A DNA stretch of 45,195 bases from Oscillospiraceae bacterium. Lineage in GTDB: Bacteria > Bacillota > Clostridia > Oscillospirales > Oscillospiraceae. The stretch lies in assembly GCA_017448455.1 (NCBI GenBank), contig JAFSLL010000115.1, positions 1 to 45,195 of the forward strand, in the 5' to 3' direction. The notes under the pieces are model-generated. The model was not told where the DNA came from, ran no database searches, and was given only the letters and a program-made list of their open reading frames with translations. Of this stretch, positions 16,455 to 24,387 are shown piece by piece; the first letter of the stretch is position 1; every line of letters begins with the position of its first letter. The translations under genes were made by a program, and so were the position numbers.

Positions 16455-16459
16455 AAGAA

Positions 16460-16494
16460 ATACGGACGGGAGCAGATCATACTCCTGTCCGTAT
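16460..16494 (+). terminator. terminator hairpin after the HAD phosphatase gene
   Basis: Thirteen-base arms (16460-16472 and 16482-16494) pair fully, with one G-T wobble, around a nine-base loop; CTTATTAT follows. It separates the plus-strand operon from the converging minus-strand gene that ends at 16531, and could act for both strands. Confidence 0.75.
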
Positions 16495-16530
16495 CTTATT
16501 ATGAATGCATAACGCTTTGGGTGAAAGGTA

Positions 16531-17004
16531 TTATTTGTCATGAAATTCCGGAATGAAGCTTTCTCCGAAATCCATTTCCCGTAAACGGCGGTTCATCGCC
16601 TTCACATCTTTGTTATACATCGCGGTGCGAAGACTGTCATCCGGGACAAACCGACAGTAGGCAGCGCAGAAACTGTCAAACATCGTCCGGTTCCGATAGG
16701 ATAGTTTCGGGAGCAGCATAATACAGCATAGTATTGCGCCGACGGAGAACGAGATCTTCAGATACAGGGGGCAGAAGCGAATAATAACTGCGAGAATTAT
16801 CAGGCTGGCAATCGCACAGAACACGGTAGAGATTGTGGTATAGCGGTTTGCTCCGATCGCGATCAGATCCGGGTCCAGGTTTCGCATTCGACGCATCAGG
16901 GGATATGCGGTCATGTAATTAAAGAACAACTGACGCATAAACAAATAAAACCAGAGCCAGCCGCCGAAGAAAATAGCGGCAGCGAGCATGATCTTTATTT
17001 CCAT
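16531..17004 (-). CDS. unrecognised small membrane protein
   Basis: I do not recognise this 157-residue protein. It has three hydrophobic segments (about residues 7-23, 55-75 and 80-99), the first followed by an aromatic MRQLFFNYMT stretch, and a soluble C-terminal tail of about 55 residues that is rich in charged and aromatic residues (FDSFCAAYCRFVPDD, ending GESFIPEFHDK). Start: ATG 17004, directly after a GGAGAAGGAT site; an in-frame start further upstream would fall inside the promoter. It has its own promoter (17036-17064) and sits alone between two plus-strand operons, where spore-formers often carry the spoIIIA operon; it has no resemblance to those proteins that I can see. Confidence 0.75.
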   Translation of the reverse strand: MEIKIMLAAAIFFGGWLWFYLFMRQLFFNYMTAYPLMRRMRNLDPDLIAIGANRYTTISTVFCAIASLIILAVIIRFCPLYLKISFSVGAILCCIMLLPKLSYRNRTMFDSFCAAYCRFVPDDSLRTAMYNKDVKAMNRRLREMDFGESFIPEFHDK

Positions 17005-17035
17005 GATATCCTTCTCCTTTGGTGATTTGAACCAA

Positions 17036-17064
17036 AATATAGCACAAATCCAAAAGGCTTGCAA
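17036..17064 (-). promoter_or_regulatory. sigma-A type promoter for the small membrane protein gene
   Basis: On the minus strand TTGCAA (17064-17059), a 17-base spacer and TATATT (17041-17036). Transcription should start near 17029, about 25 bases before the ATG at 17004. Confidence 0.7.
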
Positions 17065-17131
17065 TGGGAAAATCCCGGTATTCCGTTAAATCGTAAAATT
17101 TACCGAAAGTCTTTCCTTTTTATTCAGTTCG

Positions 17132-17140
17132 TGTTAAAAT
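17132..17140 (+). promoter_or_regulatory. possible extended -10 promoter for the asp23-recN cluster
   Basis: TGTTAAAAT (17132-17140) has the extended -10 form TGnTAnnnT; the -35 region (TTTCCT at 17112-17117, 17-base spacer) is poor. It lies 30 bases before asp23, whose TGGAGGA ribosome site is clear. No better candidate is visible in the 166-base gap. Confidence 0.4.
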
Positions 17141-17170
17141 AACAAAGTATATCTTTATGGAGGAATTCAT

Positions 17171-17533
17171 ATGGGCGATAATTATATCAGCTATCGGGAA
17201 GAAAACGGCAGCATCAACATCTCTGAAGATGTGATCTCCGGCATTGTTCGTGCAGCGGTGACGGAGGTTGAGGGCGTATCCGGACTGTCTACCACGGCAG
17301 GCTCCGAGCTGGCTGAGAAAATCGGACTGAAGACCATCCCCAAGGGGGTAACCATTCGTTTTGAAGAGAACAAAGTTGTCACGGATGTGATCATTACCGT
17401 TTCGTACGGATGCAGCGTCGTGAATGTTGCGAAAACTGTCCAGGAATCTGTGCGGAATGTGATTGAATCCGTTACCGGTTTTAATGACACAGTCGTGAAT
17501 GTACATGTGTCCGGCATCTCTTTTGACAGGTAA
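17171..17533 (+). CDS. Asp23/Gls24 family protein (YqhY-like)
   Basis: A 120-residue protein of the Asp23 envelope-stress family. The signature is visible: an N-terminal GSINISEDVISGIVRAAVTEV, VEGVSG, a central KGVTIRF ... VVTDVIITVSYG, and a C-terminal helix QESVRNVIESVTGF followed by a VNVHVSGI strand. In Bacillus the YqhY homologue sits at the same place before nusB and its loss disturbs acetyl-CoA carboxylase control; that role is a possibility here. It has no membrane segment and no enzymatic motif. It heads the cluster that runs on through recN. Confidence 0.92.
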   Translation: MGDNYISYREENGSINISEDVISGIVRAAVTEVEGVSGLSTTAGSELAEKIGLKTIPKGVTIRFEENKVVTDVIITVSYGCSVVNVAKTVQESVRNVIESVTGFNDTVVNVHVSGISFDR

Positions 17534-17542
17534 GGTCCGAAT

Positions 17543-18028
17543 ATGACAAGAATGACAGCGAGACAGCTTGCTTTTCAGCTGCTTTTCTCCATGACGGAAA
17601 ACAGGCTTGATCCCGAAGACGCGATAGCGCTGTTTTTTTCGGAAGATCACTATGACAGCCTGAAAGAGGAAGATCTGATTTTTCAGGAATACCCGGACGA
17701 TCATCAGCTGCAGTATATACGGAATATTCTTGATCTTGTGTGCGGGAATCAGCCTGCCATCGATGAGATCATTCGAAAATACGCGAAAGGATGGAAACTG
17801 GAAAGACTCTCAAACACCAGCGTTTCCATTCTTCGTTTTGCTGTCTGTGAAATCCTGTATGTTGATGATGTCCCCGCCGCTGTCGCTGTAAACGAAGCGG
17901 TTGATCTTGCGAAACGCTATGAATCACCGCAGGCCGCGTCATTCATCAACGGAGTTCTCGGTTCCTGGCTTCGCGCGGAGAATGAAGCGGAACATCAGGA
18001 AGCTGATTTATCAGCCGACTGTACCTGA
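17543..18028 (+). CDS. nusB: transcription antitermination factor NusB
   Basis: NusB with S10 binds boxA RNA and supports antitermination on rRNA operons. The 161-residue all-helical protein has the family opening TARQLAFQLLFSM, the middle YAKGWKLERLSNTSVSILRFAVCEIL and the end VPAAVAVNEAVDLAKRYESPQAASFINGVLG, cited here in parts from residues 85 to 145. It is slightly longer than the Escherichia coli form because of an insertion around residues 30-50. It starts nine bases after asp23 and lies in the order asp23-nusB-xseA found in many Firmicutes; folD, often placed after nusB, is missing. Confidence 0.94.
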   Translation: MTRMTARQLAFQLLFSMTENRLDPEDAIALFFSEDHYDSLKEEDLIFQEYPDDHQLQYIRNILDLVCGNQPAIDEIIRKYAKGWKLERLSNTSVSILRFAVCEILYVDDVPAAVAVNEAVDLAKRYESPQAASFINGVLGSWLRAENEAEHQEADLSADCT

Positions 18029-18042
18029 AATGCCGCGCCGAT

Positions 18043-19257
18043 ATGATTGACAGAAGCATTCTGACCGTTACGGAATTAAACAGCGCCGTCCGCGCTTTGA
18101 TAGAAAGAGATGCTTTTTTCTCGAACCTTCTCGTTCGGGGAGAACTGTCCAATTATAAAATCTATCCTTCCGGGCACCATTATTTTACCCTGAAGGATGC
18201 TGAAAGCAGTCTGCGCTGCGTCATGTTCAAAAGCAGCGCGTCACATCTGCGTTTTCAGCCGGAAAACGGCATGAAGGTTACTGTCTCCGGAAGCCTGCGC
18301 GTTTATCCGAGAGACGGCGCTTATCAGCTTTACTGCACCGATTTGAACCCGGAAGGAATCGGAGATCTGCAGGTGGCTTTTGAGCAACTGAAGAAGAAGC
18401 TCTCCGCGGAAGGTCTGTTTGACGCTTCCCATAAGGTTCCGATTCCGGCCTTTCCTCAAAAAGCCGCGATTATCACCTCGTCTGCCGGCGCGGCGGTTCA
18501 TGATATGATTCGGATTTTTGGCCGGCGCTGGCCGATGACCAGATTGATTCTCCTTCCGGTTCGGGTTCAGGGGGTTGAAGCTCCGGCAGAGATCGCGGGA
18601 GCGATTCGCTACGCAAATGAGTTTAAGATCGCGGATGTCATCATTACCGGCCGCGGCGGCGGCTCCCTGGAAGATCTCTGGGCTTTTAATGACGAACGTG
18701 TCGCAAGAGCAATTTACGCGTCCGAAATACCCGTGATTTCGGCGGTGGGACATGAACCGGATGTTACCATCTCCGATTATGTTGCGGACAGGCGTGCCTC
18801 TACGCCATCCAATGCTGCTGAAATTGCCGTGCCGGATCAAATGGAAGTCATGGACACGCTCCGTGTTCTTGAAAACAGATTGAACCGGGCTTTAACCAAC
18901 GTTCTTTCGGAATATCGAAATAAACTTGACACGCTGCGGAAATCGGCAGTTTTTCGTGCCGAGACTTCTTTTGTTGATCTTCGGCGGATGGAGCTCGATC
19001 GCCTGCAGGAGAGGATGATCTCTGTACAGCGGCAGGAATTGCTGAAAAAGAGAAGCGGGCTGAACGCCCTTGTGGCGTCATTGGATGCCCTGAGTCCGCT
19101 GCGCGTGATGGGAAGAGGATATGTGTTTGCTTCGAACGCGGAACAAAAACCGGTGTCCAGTATTCATCAGATCTCTTCCGGTGAAGCCTTGTTTTTGCTT
19201 TTCGCTGACGGGAAGGCAGATGTCCTTGTGAAGGACATTTCGGCGGAGATCCGGTAA
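18043..19257 (+). CDS. xseA: exodeoxyribonuclease VII large subunit
   Basis: With XseB it forms exonuclease VII, which degrades single-stranded DNA from both ends in repair. The 404-residue protein has an N-terminal OB fold (about 10-105, LVRGELSNYK, GHHYFTLKD), the catalytic core with SSAGAAVHD, GRGGGSLEDLWAFND and SAVGHEPDVTISDYVAD, then ADRRASTPSNAAE, and a long coiled-coil region (about 280-350) that binds XseB. The start ATG 18043 lacks a strong ribosome site; it is 14 bases after nusB, suggesting reinitiation. The gene ends 18 bases before xseB. Confidence 0.96.
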   Translation: MIDRSILTVTELNSAVRALIERDAFFSNLLVRGELSNYKIYPSGHHYFTLKDAESSLRCVMFKSSASHLRFQPENGMKVTVSGSLRVYPRDGAYQLYCTDLNPEGIGDLQVAFEQLKKKLSAEGLFDASHKVPIPAFPQKAAIITSSAGAAVHDMIRIFGRRWPMTRLILLPVRVQGVEAPAEIAGAIRYANEFKIADVIITGRGGGSLEDLWAFNDERVARAIYASEIPVISAVGHEPDVTISDYVADRRASTPSNAAEIAVPDQMEVMDTLRVLENRLNRALTNVLSEYRNKLDTLRKSAVFRAETSFVDLRRMELDRLQERMISVQRQELLKKRSGLNALVASLDALSPLRVMGRGYVFASNAEQKPVSSIHQISSGEALFLLFADGKADVLVKDISAEIR

Positions 19258-19275
19258 CGGAAAAAGGAGTTCAGA

Positions 19276-19506
19276 ATGTCTGATACGAAATTAAGCTTTG
19301 AAGAATCCTTGAAAAGACTGGAAGAGATCGTTGAGCATCTGGAACGCGGAGATATCGCGCTTCAGGATTCTCTTCAGCTTTTTGAAGAGGGCTCCGCCCT
19401 TCTGGCCGGCTGCAATCAGATGCTGGAAGAAGCTGAACAGAAAGTAGTCCAGCTTCGCAAAGGTTCGGACAGAAAGCCGGTGGAGTCCCCGTTCAATGAG
19501 ACTTAA
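19276..19506 (+). CDS. xseB: exodeoxyribonuclease VII small subunit
   Basis: A 76-residue helical protein that coats the coiled coil of XseA. The family motif LSFEESLKRLEEIVEHLERGD and the ALQDSLQLFEEGSAL segment are complete (residues 6-46), followed by a short helix and a charged tail. The AAAAAGGAGT ribosome site before ATG 19276 is strong, which fits the need for several small subunits per large one. Length and place directly after xseA are normal. Confidence 0.95.
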   Translation: MSDTKLSFEESLKRLEEIVEHLERGDIALQDSLQLFEEGSALLAGCNQMLEEAEQKVVQLRKGSDRKPVESPFNET

Positions 19507-19542
19507 TAATGATCTCGACTCTGGTAAAGGAAATTGATCAGG

Positions 19543-20421
19543 ATGATGAATGAGAGAATAGCGCAGTATAAAGCAGCGGTTGAAACCCGCCTGAACAGGT
19601 TTTTTCTGTATTCTGACGACAATCCGCTGAAAGGCTATGGCGAAGCGGTCAGATACAGTTTGCTTGCCGGCGGAAAAAGGATACGGGCGATGCTTGTCCT
19701 TGAGTTTTGCAGAATAAGCGGCGGAGATCCCGATTCTGCGATGGATATTGCTGCATCCGTAGAAATGCTGCATGCTTACAGCCTGATCCATGGTGATCTC
19801 CCGTGCATGGATAATGACAACCTGCGCCGGGGGAAACCGACCAATCACATCGTTTTCGGAGAAGGGATTGCCACGCTTGCGGGCGATGTTCTTCAGGCGG
19901 AGGCTTTCCGGACAATTCTTCATTCCGGGCTTCCTGCTTCTTCGCGGTTGCGCTGCGCGGAACTGCTGGCTGACGCTGTCGGCCTGGAGGGAATGTGCGG
20001 CGGCCAGTATCTTGATTTGCGCGGAGAGGGAACGGTTCTCTCTTCAGAACAGCTGGACGCGATTAATCTCCGGAAAACGGCGGCGCTTCTCTCGGCAAGC
20101 TGCGCGATGGGCGTTGCCGCTGCCGGAGGAAGTGCAGCACAGGAAGAGGCTGCCGGAAGTTTCGGACGTGATCTTGGACTCGCCTTTCAGATTCGCGATG
20201 ATGTGCTGGATGTAATCAGTTCTGAAAGTGAACTTGGCAAACCGATTGGTTCGGATGCTAAAGAAAATAAAAATACATATATGGCGCTGCTTGGCGAAAA
20301 AGGCTGTGAGCGCTTAATTGACACATTGACAGCGCGTGCTCTTTCCGCTATACACGAAGCATTTTCCAATACTGCGTTCCTGGATGAATTTGCCAATCAA
20401 ATGGCGATACGGAGATACTGA
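19543..20421 (+). CDS. ispA: farnesyl (geranyl) diphosphate synthase with altered first Asp-rich motif
   Basis: This trans-prenyltransferase condenses DMAPP and IPP to longer prenyl diphosphates for undecaprenol and quinone or other lipids. The 292-residue sequence has GGKRIRAML, the first Asp-rich region as HGDLPCMDND, LRRGKPTNH, and an intact second motif QIRDDVLDV (residues DDVLD) plus a KENKNTY lysine region. In the family the first motif reads DDLPxMD; here the first Asp is Gly, and the later DNDD is DNDN. Other substrate residues are kept, so activity may be changed or the change may be a sequence error. ATG 19543 and 19546 and TTG 19534 are all possible starts. It precedes dxs by five bases. 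Confidence 0.92.
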   Translation: MMNERIAQYKAAVETRLNRFFLYSDDNPLKGYGEAVRYSLLAGGKRIRAMLVLEFCRISGGDPDSAMDIAASVEMLHAYSLIHGDLPCMDNDNLRRGKPTNHIVFGEGIATLAGDVLQAEAFRTILHSGLPASSRLRCAELLADAVGLEGMCGGQYLDLRGEGTVLSSEQLDAINLRKTAALLSASCAMGVAAAGGSAAQEEAAGSFGRDLGLAFQIRDDVLDVISSESELGKPIGSDAKENKNTYMALLGEKGCERLIDTLTARALSAIHEAFSNTAFLDEFANQMAIRRY

Positions 20422-20426
20422 ACCGA

Positions 20427-22274
20427 ATGAATGTATTATATAAAATCAGATCTTCCGCAGACGTGAAAGCTTTATCAGATGAGGAACTGGATCTGCTGGC
20501 ATCGGATATTCGTGAGTATCTGATCAGCAGTGTTTCACAGACCGGCGGTCATCTGGCTTCCAATTTGGGCATAGTAGAGCTTACGATTGCGCTGCATCGC
20601 GTATATGATACCTCTCGGGATCGCGTTGTGTTTGATGTCGGCCATCAATGCTATGTTCACAAAATGCTGACCGGCCGATGGAAAGAGTTTCCGACGCTGC
20701 GGCAGTACGGTGGATTGTCAGGGTTTCCAAAACCCTATGAGAGCAATGATGACGCGTTTATTGCGGGACATGCTTCCAACTCCGTTTCTGTCGCGGTAGG
20801 CATGGCGAAGGCAAGGTCCGCGCTTCGGGAGGATTACCAGGTAGTAGCTCTGCTTGGTGACGGCGCGCTGACAGGCGGTCTTGCTTATGAGGGACTTTCA
20901 GCCGCCGGTTCCAGCAGAGAGCCGATGGTCATTATCCTCAATGACAACACCATGTCCATTGCTCCCAATGTCGGCGGAATCGCGAGTCTCCTGCAGAATC
21001 TGCGGATACGTCCCGGGTATATCCATTTTAAGAAGGCGTATCGGGAATTCTTGAAAGGTTTGCCTTCGGTCTACTACTATACGCATGAATTGAAAGAAAA
21101 ACTGAAGGATCGGCTTTTGCCGTCGAATACATTCAGCGCCATGGGGCTGAATTATATTGGCCCGGTCGATGGTCATAACCGAAAAGAGCTGGAATTTGTT
21201 CTTCGCCTTGCCCGGGAGATGAATGAACCGGTTCTTGTCCATGTGCTTACAAAAAAAGGAAAGGGCTGCTCCTTTGCGGAAACGAATCCGGAGCTGTTTC
21301 ACGGCCTTGGACCTTTCGACCCGGTGACGGGCAGGATCCCGGAGAGTTCCGACTCCTATTCCGATGTTTTCGGCAGGGAACTTTGTTCTTTGGCGGATCA
21401 GGACGGCAGGATTATGGCAATCTCTGCAGCGATGTCTCTTGGCACGGGACTGTCCGCGTTTTCCGAACGCTTTCCTGACCGCTTCTGTGATGTCGGGATC
21501 GCGGAAGGCCATGCCTGCTCGATGGCTGCCGGGATGGCAAAACAGGGCCTGATTCCAGTTTTTGCCGTGTATTCCAGCTTTTTGCAGCGTGGCTTTGACA
21601 TGATGATTCACGACATCGGTCTACAGGGACTGCATGTCGTGCTGTGCGTTGACAGAGCAGGAATCGTCGGCGGAGACGGAGAAACGCACCATGGTATTTT
21701 TGATGTTTCCTATCTGCGCACGGTTCCGGGAATGAAGATTTTTGCCCCGGCAAGTTTCCGTGAGCTTTCTCAGATGCTGGACAAAGCGGTCATGCACGTT
21801 CAGGAACCGGTGGCTGTTCGTTATCCGCGAGGCGGTGAATGCGGCTGGGCCGGCGTGTGTACGGCAAGGGAGGCGGTCATTCGTGAGGGAGAAGATGTTA
21901 CCGTCGTTGCCTATGGCGCCATGCTCTCTGAAGCGCTTCGTGCCGCGGATGTTCTGATGGAAAAAGGGATCTCCGCTGAAATTATCAAACTCTCCGAACT
22001 TGACGGCAACGATTACCCTCTGGTGATGGAGTCGCTTCAGAAAACGCATCGTCTGTTATCTGCGGAGGAAGTTTGCGCCGCCGGGTGTCTGGGATTTGTT
22101 CTGGCAGAGAGCGCGGCGGAGAAAGGTATTTCGTTCCGGGCGGTATCTTTGAACCTTGGGGAGGGCGTCATCCCGCACGGAGACCGTCATCAGTTGATGC
22201 GTGATTTCGGAATCGATGGGGATGCGATGGTACAGGCCGCCTGTCAGTTGGTAAATCGGAGTATCAATGAGTAA
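20427..22274 (+). CDS. dxs: 1-deoxy-D-xylulose-5-phosphate synthase
   Basis: Dxs joins pyruvate and glyceraldehyde 3-phosphate with thiamine diphosphate to start the MEP isoprenoid pathway. The 615-residue protein has the expected marks: GGHLASNLG, FDVGHQCYVHK, the TPP motif GDGALTGGLAYEG with NDN in ILNDNTMS, YIGPVDGHN, and in the second domain DVGIAEGHACSMAAGMA (catalytic Glu), FLQRGFDMM and the DRAGIVGGDGETHHG segment. The C-terminal transketolase domain ends HGDRHQLM. It directly follows ispA, which uses the products of the pathway. It overlaps tlyA by eight bases. Confidence 0.97.
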   Translation: MNVLYKIRSSADVKALSDEELDLLASDIREYLISSVSQTGGHLASNLGIVELTIALHRVYDTSRDRVVFDVGHQCYVHKMLTGRWKEFPTLRQYGGLSGFPKPYESNDDAFIAGHASNSVSVAVGMAKARSALREDYQVVALLGDGALTGGLAYEGLSAAGSSREPMVIILNDNTMSIAPNVGGIASLLQNLRIRPGYIHFKKAYREFLKGLPSVYYYTHELKEKLKDRLLPSNTFSAMGLNYIGPVDGHNRKELEFVLRLAREMNEPVLVHVLTKKGKGCSFAETNPELFHGLGPFDPVTGRIPESSDSYSDVFGRELCSLADQDGRIMAISAAMSLGTGLSAFSERFPDRFCDVGIAEGHACSMAAGMAKQGLIPVFAVYSSFLQRGFDMMIHDIGLQGLHVVLCVDRAGIVGGDGETHHGIFDVSYLRTVPGMKIFAPASFRELSQMLDKAVMHVQEPVAVRYPRGGECGWAGVCTAREAVIREGEDVTVVAYGAMLSEALRAADVLMEKGISAEIIKLSELDGNDYPLVMESLQKTHRLLSAEEVCAAGCLGFVLAESAAEKGISFRAVSLNLGEGVIPHGDRHQLMRDFGIDGDAMVQAACQLVNRSINE

Positions 22275-23067
22275 GAGCCGTCTTGATCAGTATCTTTTTG
22301 ATCACGGATATGCCGAGTCGCGAGAGAAAGCAAAAGCCATTATTATGAGCGGAGCCGTATTTCTGAACGGCAGACGTGTCGATAAACCGGGTTTGATGAT
22401 TTCGGACAGCGATCAGCCGGAAGTTCATGGCAAACCGCTGAAATATGTATCCAGAGGCGGGCTGAAACTGGAGAAGGCGCTGCAGGTATTTCCCGTCGAT
22501 CCCTCCGGGATGATCTGTATCGACTGCGGCGCTTCAACCGGCGGATTTACGGATGTACTGCTGCAGGCGGGGGCTTCACGGGTTTATGCCGTAGATGTCG
22601 GCTATGGACAGCTTGCGTGGAAGCTTCGTAACGATGACCGCGTTATTAACCTGGAGCGTTTGAATGTGCGCTACCTGGCGGAGGAGCAGATTCCGGAAAA
22701 GCTGGATCTGGCGGTGATGGACGTTTCCTTTATCTCCATCCGCCTGATCTTACCGGTTGTGAAGGAGTTTTTAAAGCCGGGAGCGGATTATATCTGTCTG
22801 ATCAAACCGCAGTTTGAAGCCGGAAGAGAATATGTCGGGAAGAAAGGCGTTGTCAGAGACCCGGCAGTTCACAGGCAGGTGATTGATACCTGTCTGCACA
22901 CCGCAAAACAGCTTGGATACCGGATAATGGGACTTGACTGGTCTCCGATTCGCGGGCCGGAGGGAAATGTTGAGTTTCTCTGCTGGCTGAAAAATGAAAT
23001 TGGCCCTGACACTGTGTTGGACATCGATGAAACTGTCCGGATGGCTCACGCGTTTTTTAAAGAGTAG
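22267..23067 (+). CDS. tlyA: TlyA family rRNA 2'-O-methyltransferase / hemolysin-like protein
   Basis: Members methylate ribose positions in 16S and 23S rRNA (and affect capreomycin sensitivity in mycobacteria). The 266-residue protein has an N-terminal S4 RNA-binding domain (residues 1-60, SRLDQYLFDHGYAESREKAK), the RGGLKLEKAL linker, and an FtsJ-like methyltransferase domain with CGASTGGFTDVLLQ for SAM, AVDVGYGQLAW, MDVSFIS and IKPQFEAGRE. It overlaps dxs and precedes nadK by eight bases, as in related Clostridia. The specific rRNA sites cannot be told from the sequence. Confidence 0.92.
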   Translation: MSKSRLDQYLFDHGYAESREKAKAIIMSGAVFLNGRRVDKPGLMISDSDQPEVHGKPLKYVSRGGLKLEKALQVFPVDPSGMICIDCGASTGGFTDVLLQAGASRVYAVDVGYGQLAWKLRNDDRVINLERLNVRYLAEEQIPEKLDLAVMDVSFISIRLILPVVKEFLKPGADYICLIKPQFEAGREYVGKKGVVRDPAVHRQVIDTCLHTAKQLGYRIMGLDWSPIRGPEGNVEFLCWLKNEIGPDTVLDIDETVRMAHAFFKE

Positions 23068-23075
23068 GGAGTGCC

Positions 23076-23915
23076 ATGATTGCAATTTGTACAAACCCTT
23101 ATCGTGATTCCGGATTTGAGATCACTTCTCAGGCAAAGAAAATGCTGGAACGCGCGGGTCATTCTTGTGTGATCTGCCCCATTTTCTCGGATTCCCCCCT
23201 GCATTCGGCATGTGAATTTGAAACGAAAAAGCTGAAGGACGTTCTGGACGGGATCAGTCATATTCTCGTCTTAGGCGGAGACGGGACAATTCTCGCTGTG
23301 GTTCGTGAGTTAGGCGGCAGAGCGATCCCGATTCTCGGGGTAAACCTTGGAACCAAAGGGTTTATGACAGCGCTGGAGCCGGATGAACTGTCAAAACTGC
23401 CGGAAGCTTTTCAACCAGACGCGCCTGTCAGTGACAGAATGATGCTGAATGTGACGCTGATTCGAAACGGAACAGCTGTTCTGCATGACGCGGCATTAAA
23501 CGACATTGTGATTCATGGATATGGAGAATGCATCCAACCGACAGCCTGGGCGGATGAAATGAAGATGTTTTCATTTTCCGGCGATGGACTTGTTGTTTCA
23601 ACACCGACGGGCTCTACCGGTTATTCCATGTCTGCGGGCGGACCGATTGTGGAGCCGGATGCCAGGGCAATCCTGCTGACTCCGATCTGCGCGCATACGC
23701 TTTCGGCAAAACCTTATGTCCTCTCACCGAAGCGTCTTGTGACCGTTCTTACGGAAAAACTGACCGGGCGCCGCGCCTATCTCGCGGTGGACGGTTATCA
23801 GGCTGCGGATCTGGAAAGCGGTGATCTTTTGGAAATCCGATGCTCCGATCAATTTGTTCGAATGATTTCACTGTCGAAACGGAGCTTTTTTGAACAGCTT
23901 GAAAAACTTGTTTGA
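23076..23915 (+). CDS. nadK: NAD kinase
   Basis: NAD kinase phosphorylates NAD to NADP. The 279-residue protein has the diagnostic GGDGTIL (about residues 68-74) with the catalytic Asp, LGTKGFMT, LNDIVIHGYG near the NE-D region, STPTGSTGYSMSAGGPI, and a C-terminal basic segment. Both domains of the fold are present and the length is normal. It stands between tlyA and argR, as in other Clostridia. The stop overlaps a TTG codon in the argR frame, but argR starts further on. Confidence 0.95.
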   Translation: MIAICTNPYRDSGFEITSQAKKMLERAGHSCVICPIFSDSPLHSACEFETKKLKDVLDGISHILVLGGDGTILAVVRELGGRAIPILGVNLGTKGFMTALEPDELSKLPEAFQPDAPVSDRMMLNVTLIRNGTAVLHDAALNDIVIHGYGECIQPTAWADEMKMFSFSGDGLVVSTPTGSTGYSMSAGGPIVEPDARAILLTPICAHTLSAKPYVLSPKRLVTVLTEKLTGRRAYLAVDGYQAADLESGDLLEIRCSDQFVRMISLSKRSFFEQLEKLV

Positions 23916-23929
23916 AAGGTCTTATGGTC

Positions 23930-24376
23930 ATGAAAAATACCCGTCAAAGCGTGATACTGGAGATTATCGCCTCTGAGGATATCGAGACACAGACACAGTT
24001 GATGCTTGCCTTGGAAAAACGCGGGATTCGAACCACACAGGCAACGCTCTCCCGTGACATTCGTGATCTGCATCTGACAAAAGAAATCAGCAAACAGGGC
24101 GGATACCGATATGTTTCCACAAGGCACTCTGAGGAAGATCACACGATTCGCCTTCAGAAAATTTTCAAGGAATGCGTGATTTCTTATGATATCGCGCAGA
24201 ATCTGTTCGTGATCCGAACGCTGCCTGGCCTCGCATCGGCAGCATGCAGCGCGATGGACGCCATGGAAGTTGACGGACTGGTCGGGACACTGGCGGGAGA
24301 CGATACCGCTTTTTTGGCCATGCGTGACAATGCGGCGGCGCTTGCTCTGTTTGATGAGATTACAAACCTCTTCTGA
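23930..24376 (+). CDS. argR: arginine repressor ArgR
   Basis: ArgR is a hexameric repressor of arginine genes that needs arginine as co-repressor. The 148-residue protein has an N-terminal winged helix (TQTQLMLALEKRGIRTTQ, then TLSRDIRDLHL with the SxxR recognition residues) and a C-terminal oligomerisation and arginine-binding domain ending in GTLAGDDTAFLAM, where the paired Asp residues bind arginine. I choose ATG 23930, about ten bases after the GAAAGG site; ATG 23924 is only three bases from it. It follows nadK and is 11 bases before recN, the usual position in Firmicutes. No arginine genes lie in the window, so it acts elsewhere. Confidence 0.93.
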   Translation: MKNTRQSVILEIIASEDIETQTQLMLALEKRGIRTTQATLSRDIRDLHLTKEISKQGGYRYVSTRHSEEDHTIRLQKIFKECVISYDIAQNLFVIRTLPGLASAACSAMDAMEVDGLVGTLAGDDTAFLAMRDNAAALALFDEITNLF

Positions 24377-24387
24377 AGGAGGTCTTC

